DNA of 64,000 nt from Sthenelais limicola (lineage: Eukaryota > Annelida > Polychaeta > Phyllodocida > Sigalionidae): the NCBI GenBank assembly GCA_942159475.1, contig OW804098.1:3572383-3636382 (forward strand), written 5' to 3'. The notes under the pieces are model-generated. The model was not told the DNA's origin and made no database searches. It saw only the letters and a list, made by a program, of their open reading frames with translations. The position numbers and the translations under genes are program-made. Below, in pieces: positions 56,801 to 64,000 of this stretch; position 1 is the stretch's first letter, and every line of letters begins with the position of its first letter.

Positions 56801-58280
56801 AAGTTACCTTTAAGTGGTGTGTATAATGCCCTGAGTGTAACAAAATGACTAAATTTCCTATTTCCACTTTCAATATGACCTTCAGGTGTCTGTACTGACG
56901 CCAACTCATTGTAACATGACGCAGAAATATCTACAATTCCTGATATGCCTATATGCACGCCCTGAGTGTCTGTACTGACGCCCAATTAATGCAATGATCC
57001 ATCTAATTACAACTCGATTACATCTATTTCCACTTAATATAAAATACCTTAATGTTTCTGACACCCTAGTATAAGAGTCAGAGAAATAGGAATATTCGTT
57101 TGGAAACGCCCAAAATCAGTCCTAAGAGTGCCAATAACGTAAATCACTTAATATTGATCTAGAATGACGTAAAATGTTCTAGAAAGATGTAAAACTCTGT
57201 ACATAGCAACATGACCAAACTGAAGTCTAAAATATATAGTACAATATAATACAAATTGAATAATTCCTGATATGTACTGCCTATATTCACGCCCTGGGTG
57301 TAACAAAATTCCTAACTAAGTCTTATACGTAATGAAATGGGCCTGTATACTGTCTTAAAATGCGCATGTATACTGTCTAAACTGCCCTTTTCTCTCTCGG
57401 TATACTGTCTCAAGAAATAGCCATATTAAAACAAATGCCATCAATAACGCGATATATTACTAACAAAATATACTGAATGCCAAATCTCGCAAGATCTATG
57501 GTAAAAAAACCCTGACCTAAATTAGTCCTGAAACATCACTGACTAACGACAAACATCACTGACTAAGTCTGAAGTCGTACATCACAATTCATACATCACA
57601 CAGTAAGTACTGGTATAAAATTTTGCTAGGTCTCTTAACTCTAAATCCGTCTGTACTGACACCGAAAAAAATAATCATAATACGTCAAAATGATAAGTCT
57701 CATGCACAAATGTATCTTATCATATCGAATCTATACATCAATTACCATAATGCATCATGTACGACTTGGATTCTGATTCGCATTTTATAAATTTCCTGAC
57801 TGCAAGCCAGTTGTCCCATTGAATATAATATATACAGGCCAACGAAAGAATTAAAAATCACTAAGTCTAAGTCTGAAGTCTAACACCAAGTCTAAGTCTG
57901 AAGTCTAAGTATGTGTTTATACGTTAATATACATTATTTGTACCTAATATTGATGTTATACAAACACTAGCCTCACTAGTTCATCTTCTAGATCATCACA
58001 TGGGAACGACTGGAAGAACTGGGACCATCACAGAAGTCTATGTCTAAGATAACATACTCTAGACCAGTGCAGGTCGAGAAAACTTATCAATCTACCAGTA
58101 CAATCTACCAGTACAAGTAGATGATCTCCTATTTCCACCTTCAATATGACAGTATTCGTCTATACTGACGCTGAAACACTCCTGTGTAATGCATAACCCT
58201 AAATTTATGATGTAAAATTTTGCTAGGTCTCGTAACTCTAAATCCGTCTGTACTGACGCCGAAAAAAATTTGTTTGGAAA
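53880..58280. repeat. cluster of dispersed repeats with recurring CTGTACTGACGCC motif
   Basis: A roughly 180-bp module (GTGTCTGTACTGACGCCAAC, CATATAGTAGTGTACCCTAC, CCCTAGTCGTTAGATATCTA) recurs at about 54,175-54,330, 56,075-56,235 and 56,515-56,660. A companion module (TATGCACGCCCTGAGTGTAA) occurs near 54,035, 56,030 and 56,945 with variants near 55,020 and 57,290. GTCTAAGTCTGAAGTCT runs are scattered between. A run of 13 G lies at about 55,180-55,193. Confidence 0.8.
55285..55450 (+). pseudogene. LINE reverse-transcriptase C-terminal fragment
   Basis: The frame reads QNRALQIIFNKS, then FENVDQEHRTLNIWPL and HILDMSFYLSQNQDN, a common LINE motif series after the RT domain. The fragment is isolated among repeats. 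Confidence 0.6.
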
Positions 58281-58480
58281 CGCCCAAAATCCGTCCTAAA
58301 AATGTAAATGGCGTTAATCACTGATCTAGAATGATGTCAAATGATCTGGAATGATGTAAATATGACTATACTGTCTAATATGTAGCTGTGTCTGTATAAT
58401 ATGTATCTGTATCTCCCTCTTATCTACCTCTTACTAACCCTGACCTTACTAACACTGTCCCGAAATAACTGCAAAAATAT

Positions 58481-58633
58481 GTCTTAAAAAAAGACGCGGT
58501 GGGTTTATCACCTGCGGCTGTTACGGCCGTTGGTTTGACTCTCCATTGAGGATTGTTGCCTGGCTGTGACAGCAAGGTGGGGGTAACCCCCCCCGCGGCT
58601 AATTTTCAGCCATCAATATCGTTTATTGATGGC
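58481..58633. other. GC-rich hairpin island 1
   Basis: Consecutive perfect stems: GTCTT/AAGAC (58,481-58,495), GGTG/CACC (58,498-58,512), GCTGT/ACAGC (58,563-58,573), GGGGG/CCCCC (58,579-58,591) and a 10-bp GCCATCAATA/TATTGATGGC with loop TCGTT (58,609-58,633). Confidence 0.75.
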
Positions 58634-59550
58634 ATTGATGGCTGATCTAGAATGATGGAAAACTAACTCAGTTTACACTATAGAATGATGGAAAACTAAC
58701 TCAGTTTACACTAAGGAAAACTAACTCAGTTTACACTAAAGTAAACTAACTCAGTCTCGTGTCCTAGTCTTGTGTCCTAACTATATACTGTGTTAATGTT
58801 ATACTGTAATAGCAGATCAAATAGGGCCCTACACAACATACAAAACATACAAAATATCAGTGTTAAACATACGAAATATCAGTGTTAATCACCGTGAAGT
58901 ACATGCCTACATAATTGAATCTTGCCTACGTCTGTGTCTATCTCCCTCCATAAATTTCTGTGTCTCCCTCCATAAATTTCTGTGTCTATCTCCCTCCATA
59001 AATCTCCCTCCGGTTATAATAGAATAATAATAATGGTTATAATATAATAATAATGGCAAGAGTTGTTACAGTACGATACAATCTGATACTACAAATCATT
59101 TGTTCATCCAGTACAGTACAGTACGACAAATCATTTGTTCATCCAGTACAGTACAGTACGATACAATCTGATACTACAAATCATTTACATGTTAGTATTT
59201 TGAAAGAGCAGTCAGATATTCACCTTTCACTGGAACCCCTATATGCACGCCCTGCGTGGAACAAACTTCCTAAATCCCTATTTCCACCTTCAATATAACC
59301 CGCAGGCGTCTGTACTGACGCAAGTTGTCCCATTGTATATTATAATATATACAGGCCGACGCTCATAGACGCAAATAAATAAGGCCGACGCTCATAGACG
59401 CAAATAAATCTCTGAATAAATAAATCTCATCTCTGAATAAAAACTAAATGAATCCACTATACTTCTCTCTCGGTATACTGCCTGAAATACAGTTATCAAG
59501 GAAATAATAACATACAGTGTGCCAATATTATTAGAAGGTTGACGCTACCT
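58634..59550. repeat. short direct duplications
   Basis: ACTAACTCAGTTTACACTA occurs several times (58,660-58,760); TCCAGTACAGTACAGTACGA is duplicated near 59,108 and 59,142; CGACGCTCATAGACGCAAAT is duplicated near 59,358 and 59,386. Confidence 0.75.
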
Positions 59551-59559
59551 TAGAGATCA

Positions 59560-59690
59560 GTATCCCTGGTCAATTCTTAGAAGGCAGGATAGCGTTAAGA
59601 CCAGAGAAGGGTAGTAAGCAGGGTATGGTGTATAGGTCAATTCTTAGAAGTCAGGATAGCGTTAAGACCAGAGAAGGGTTCGTAGTCTAG
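59560..59690. repeat. direct repeat, two units of about 66 bp
   Basis: GGTCAATTCTTAGAAGGCAG and GATAGCGTTAAGACCAGAGA occur at about 59,568 and again at about 59,635. Confidence 0.9.
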
Positions 59691-59756
59691 AAGCTTTATG
59701 GCTATCCTTTGGGAAGGGGTCTGTATTTATATCTAGCTGCCAGCTCCTGGGGCCAA

Positions 59757-59954
59757 TGAGCGAACAGTATCGCTCAAAGTTGGTGCCTGGCTGAAGTGAC
59801 TTCAAAGGAAGTCACTTGTAAGGGGCGCGAAAGAAAGCGCCCTGTGAAGCGCCGCCGCACAGGAGGTGCTGGCTTCCTAATTTCAAAGGGTGTGGGGGGT
59901 TCTGGGCTATGGAAAAAAAGCTGGGTTCCCGAAGACAGCCTCTGATCTCAGAGG
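59757..59954. other. GC-rich hairpin island 2
   Basis: Perfect stems: TGAGCGA/TCGCTCA (59,757-59,776), AAGTGACTTC/GAAGTCACTT (59,794-59,817), GGGCGC/GCGCCC (59,823-59,842), CCTGTG/CACAGG (59,841-59,863) and CCTCTGA/TCAGAGG (59,939-59,954). A related GCTGGGCTAGGGAAAAAGCT segment is duplicated at about 59,900 and 59,978. Confidence 0.8.
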
Positions 59955-60029
59955 TGCTAGGCATGGGTGGGTTTGCTGGGCTAGGGAAAAAGCTGGCTTC
60001 CTGAAAACAGGTGCCCCTATTTTCAAACC

Positions 60030-61556
60030 CTGATGACTATCAATATTTAACATCAATCTGATATTTGATATTTACAGGTATTGATTTAAATCTGATATTA
60101 TTACAGATTATCGAATACCATTATTGATCTTCGAATACCATTATTCAAAAGATGGAATGATTCAAATTTGGAAACCATGATTCCAAATATAAAAGTCGTG
60201 CTACAAACTTGATTCCAAATATAAAAGTCCAACTACAAACTTATCTAAACTGATTTGATTCAATATGACTCCAACCCCTGACTTGATTCAATATGACTCC
60301 AACCACCCCTGATCAAAACATCAGCAACCCCTATTTATAATGTATCAATCAGATATTATGACCTGATTTTTCTTTGCTACCTGTACCTTCTATTTACCTG
60401 CAAATTACAGTCGTCTATTTACCTGCAAATTACAGTCGTCATGGGCTGTCTTTTTATGTCCGCAGTCATCATTTGGTTGGGATAAATCATGGTTTTGATC
60501 CCTTCGTCCAAGTATGGGTTACCATTCGTCCGTCCAAGTATGGGTTATCCATGCGTCCAATTTATTCAGTTTGAAATATGAATGAAATATACACAGACAG
60601 AATGAGTCAGTTTTAAATATACACAGACAGAATGAGTCAGTTTGAAATCATTATACACAGACAGAATGAAGTTTGAAATCATTATACACAGACAGAATGA
60701 ATTGATGAATATAATAAGCATTAGATGAATGATTATATTTAAATAAATAATCATATCTTTATGATTAAATATAATCATAACATAACATCATAACATAACG
60801 ACATAACGACTATGACTTAAATGCTTAATCATTGATGGGACTTAAATGCTTAATCATTGATGAGAATAGAAAAATGACTTAAATCCTTATATCATTGATG
60901 AGAAAGTAGAGACATACCTGGTGATCGGGAATAAAAATGCAAAAGATGCACCTTAAATCATGGAGAGGGATGATGGTGTGGACCTCCTTCCTTCAAGTAA
61001 TCCCCCTCCAAAACACTTACCTTGATATATGAACGACTTGGAATACTTGGAATATATTCATTGAACGACTTGGAGTAGGAGTATACAATATAGTATACTC
61101 CATGTGAATGATATATTCAATGAACGACTTGGATACTCAATGTGAACGACTGCAATAGGAATAACAATACAGTAGAATACTAGAGGAGGAATAACAATAC
61201 AGTACAGTATTTGAATACGAGGAATAACAATACAGTACAGTATTGAATACAATACGAAAATAAATAATGGGAAACGATTACAAGAGGGGGTCTTCCCTGC
61301 CCTGTAGATATATCTTAGCCATGAGTGGGTAAATTATTGTCAGCTACGAGTGGGTAAATTCCTATTGTCAACGTTAGAGGGGTTGTGTTTATTTCGTTGG
61401 TAGGCCTACGACTTGGATATTGAATAAAACGACTTGGATAACAACGACTTGGATAACTGAACAAAAAGATAACCTTTCGTAAAACGACTTGGATAACTGA
61501 ACAAAAAGATAACCTTTCGTTAAGATAACTGAATATGAACATTTAACTGATCAAAT
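60030..61556. repeat. AT-rich stretch of many short tandem duplications
   Basis: Includes CTATTTACCTGCAAATTACA (two copies at about 60,390 and 60,415), ATACACAGACAGAATGA (four copies, 60,589-60,705), GGAATAACAATACAGTA (three copies, 61,155-61,235) and TAACTGAACAAAAAGATAAC (two copies, 61,450-61,510). No gene was recognised. Confidence 0.8.
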
Positions 61557-61570
61557 GACGCAGAACGTTT

Positions 61571-61680
61571 CGGCGCCGTACAAATCATGAGAGGTAGCTG
61601 CCTGGGGTAGCTCTACCGGCCCTGCAGGCGGGATCCCCGTCACCTTGCCCGGGTGCGGGACCCGTGCCATAGAGGCACAG
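61571..61680. other. GC-rich hairpin island 3
   Basis: CGGCGCCG palindrome (61,571-61,578), GGTAG/CTACC (61,593-61,617), CGGGT/ACCCG (61,650-61,664) and GTGCC/GGCAC with loop ATAGA (61,664-61,678), in an otherwise AT-rich region. Confidence 0.7.
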
Positions 61681-62555
61681 TATAAACAAAACTGAAATCG
61701 GTGCCTATAAGTTAGACTATTGCTCGATCACCTAATACTTACCTGTAACTATTTCCCACGACTAATAGCCATCCTACAATCTGATGTTTTAGGTCTAGAT
61801 GGGTTGTTGTAATGGAGATCGATGAGAAATTCTGTAGAGGGGAAAACCGTTATCCAAAATCGTCGCCATTTTCAAACTGTATTGCCTGACGCTTGGGGGC
61901 CAAGTAGGTTAATTGGAAATGGGCATCATATTTGTTTCTAAACTGATATTGTATTTCTAAACTGATATTTTGTATATTTCCCAACTTATCATCTTATTTG
62001 GTGTACTCATCGGGCTTTAAAACGCTTGGAATTCATGATTTTGGGAGATCGGCAAAGCGTTGTAATGGGTATTCTCTGTGTTCTACCATTTTCAAATTTT
62101 CCACTTCCAGTTTCTACCGCGCGCCCAACCCATTCTATTCTAGAAGTAATTCAGAGCATTCTCTGGGCAAAGAAGTAATGAGATTTGAAAATATATGATT
62201 TATTATAAACACAGGAGTCATACAGGGTAAAAAATACCTTTGGTATCTGGGATTACAGGGTTAAATTATACCTTTACGGGAACCTGTATGGGCAGGGAAC
62301 CTGTATGCGGGGCCCATATGTTAAGTACTGTTAAGGTAGGCGTACGGGATTCGAGGCTGAAATCCTACGGGACTCGGGGCTGAAATTGAGGAGTTACGGG
62401 TATTCATTGAGGATAGGAGTTAATTCATAATTGATGTCACATAAATGATTATAATTGGCGATGAAGGTTTGCAGCAGCCTTCACGTTTCCGGGTCACGTT
62501 TGCAGCAGCCTTCATAACTCCATTTATAGGGCAGCGAAAACCTCTCTCATAAGAT
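61681..62555. other. stretch with no recognised gene
   Basis: Short duplications such as GGGAACCTGTATG (near 62,279 and 62,297) and TACGGGACTCGGGGCTGAAA-like units near 62,345-62,385. No supported exon. Confidence 0.45.
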
Positions 62556-62835
62556 AAATAAATGAGTTTATTGTTGGAATAAATGAGTTTATTGTTGGAA
62601 TAAATGAAATGAGTTTATTGTTGGAATAGATTTTATTATGGTTTGGATAACAGATACTTGGGATAACATGAGTTTATTGTTGGAATAACAGTTAGTCGTT
62701 GTTGGAATTGGGATGTTGAAATTTATTATTGGAATAACAGTTTCGTTGGGAAGTCGTTGTGATGTTGGAATAACAGTTGGGATGGGGGAATAACAGTTAA
62801 TCGTTGGGGGATATAACAAATAATCGTTGAGATAC
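62555..62835. repeat. imperfect tandem repeat of GAGTTTATTGTTGGAATAA type
   Basis: The motif and shortened forms (TTGGGATGGGGGAATAACAG) repeat through the interval; followed by C-rich duplications at 62,895-63,000. Confidence 0.8.
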
Positions 62836-63028
62836 ATAATAATAACAGTTAAACTCTAACAGATAAGATGTTGTTTTTCAAAAACTAATTGAAAGCTCTG
62901 ATCACACCCCTGAAGGCTCTGATCACACCCCCCAGCACCCAGCCCCCCTCCCACGACACCTTGCACACCCCCTCCCCCCTCCCACGACACCTTGCACACA
63001 ACCCCCATATGTCAGAAGCTGTTTTCCT

Positions 63029-63190
63029 ATTCGCTAATCACCTTGGGGCCCTGGAGCTGCCTCTCTTCCCCCCTTCCCCCTTATTCGCTAATCCTGTCCC
63101 TCCTTGCCAATTCGCTAATCTTGCAAGGCCAATCAGAGTGTTATGGGTGGGCTCTTTGACCCTTAAATATGGAGCTTTGGGACGGACAAA
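63029..63190 (+). promoter_or_regulatory. compact promoter: three ATTCGCTAATC boxes, CCAAT box, TATA box
   Basis: ATTCGCTAATC occurs exactly at 63,029-63,039, 63,083-63,093 and 63,110-63,120, spacings 54 and 27 bp. CCAATC is at 63,129-63,134 and TTAAATA at 63,163-63,169. A start site near 63,190-63,200 would give a very short 5' UTR before the ATG at 63,207. Confidence 0.6.
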
Positions 63191-63206
63191 TCATTACACT
63201 CACACC

Positions 63207-63338
63207 ATGACGACCACCAAAGAACTGCACACTCACACCATGACGACCATCGAAGAACTGCAACAGCTAGCCTGGGGGATGACTGATCCGAAACCAGAGA
63301 AGATCTGTGCTGGCTGTCCGAAATGTCCCTTGGGAAGG
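63207..63338 (+). CDS. unrecognised gene, first coding exon
   Basis: The ATG at 63,207 follows the TATA box by about 38 bp. The frame of 44 codons reads MTTTKELHTHTMTTIEELQQ and later KICAGCPKCPLG (a CxxCxxC cluster), ending at a strong donor AGG|GTAAGT in phase 0. The start contains a duplicated CACACCATGACGACCA segment, so a second in-frame ATG exists at 63,240. The protein family is not recognised. Confidence 0.6.
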
Positions 63339-63723
63339 GTAAGTTATCGATCAGCTGTTCTGTGGTAACCCACAATATATTCTTGGGGGTGGGCCGACGC
63401 GGTTTTTGTAGGTGGACCGACGGGGCTTGGGCCGACGTGTCTTGGGCCGACGTGTCTATGAAGCGTCAATGTAATTCTTTTCTTTTATTAGTCAGTTTTA
63501 CTTGGGACACTCCACTACTTAGGACAACCAAAGAGTGTCCCTACTTAGGACAACCAATTTTAGGGTTAGGTTTGGGTTAGTTTTTGTATGGTTGTCCAAT
63601 TTTAGGGTTAGGTTTGGGTTAGTTTTTGTATGGTTAGTTTTTGTGTTTCCCGTCATTTCACATGGTTAGTTTTTGTGTTTCCTGTTATTTCACAACTTTT
63701 AACTCAGTAATGTATCTTTGCAG

Positions 63724-63855
63724 TATGACAGCCATGACCAGCCATCACAGTTGGATCTACAAAGTACCTGGGTATTAGGGGACGACACACCCTCACCTAT
63801 CTTCTGGAAAACAACAGTTTTTAAATTCCCCCCAAGCGACGATTATACCAAATGG
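63724..63855 (+). CDS. unrecognised gene, second coding exon
   Basis: Acceptor TATCTTTGCAG|TATGAC, donor TGG|GTAAGT, phase 0 on both sides, 44 codons: YDSHDQPSQLDLQSTWVLGD and IFWKTTVFKFPPSDDYTKW. It joins the first exon in frame. Both exons are 132 bp. The gene continues beyond the window and no domain is recognised. Confidence 0.6.
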
Positions 63856-64000
63856 GTAAGTATCTATGTTATGAAAATATCAGTCCATAATAATACAAAT
63901 GGGATCATGTTAGCTATTTGTAACACTTCGAAATGGGATCATGTTAGCTATTTGTAACGCTTCTATCAATAAGAACACATGTAGCTAAAATTTGGTTTGT

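Noticed and set aside
58481..61680. Known snRNA or rRNA genes in the GC-rich islands
   Set aside because: Compared from memory with U1, U2, U4 and U5 hallmarks; no match was recognised.

Overview
The window is nuclear DNA of an animal, most likely a marine invertebrate (a lophotrochozoan or an invertebrate deuterostome; the sequence alone does not settle which). Evidence: spliced genes with GT-AG introns, a muscarinic-type acetylcholine receptor, a CARD-NACHT innate-immunity protein, decayed non-LTR retrotransposons, and many foldback (MITE-like) elements and minisatellites in an AT-rich background.

Layout. 1-15,023 (+): the last two coding exons of a muscarinic-like GPCR. The TM6 exon (1-637, open at the window edge) and the TM7/C-tail exon (14,833-15,023) are separated by a 14.2-kb intron holding a series of minisatellites (69, ~59, 73, ~57 and 86 bp units), MITEs, a tRNA-derived SINE and a 0.55-kb CT tract. 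15,024-21,663: intergenic, with MITEs and a LINE relic. 21,664-34,455 (-): a CARD-NACHT gene in seven exons whose splice phases all agree. Its NACHT exon is split by a 1,150-bp DNA transposon with a near-perfect 10-bp target duplication. The element appears to be spliced out as an intron, using a host-exon donor and an acceptor in its own terminus. 34,456-39,479: nested MITEs and other repeats.

39,480-47,700 (-): two tandem genes. An intronless 890-codon protein carries four C2H2 fingers and a body resembling CACTA/EnSpm (Tnp2) transposases. Downstream lies an eight-exon, 540-aa protein resembling SAMD3-like proteins. Tandem repeats lie between and around them. Together they could be the two-gene core of a large DNA transposon or its domesticated remains; this is inference.

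47,700-63,000 has no convincing protein gene. It holds dispersed repeat clusters, LINE fragments, a TATA-containing candidate promoter at 53.1 kb and three GC-rich islands made of consecutive perfect hairpins. At 63.0 kb a compact promoter (three copies of an 11-mer, then CCAAT, then TATA) precedes the first two exons of an unrecognised plus-strand gene that runs off the window.

Coordinates of spliced genes come from reading GT/AG sites and checking codon phase by hand. Family names come from motif recognition, not a database search.
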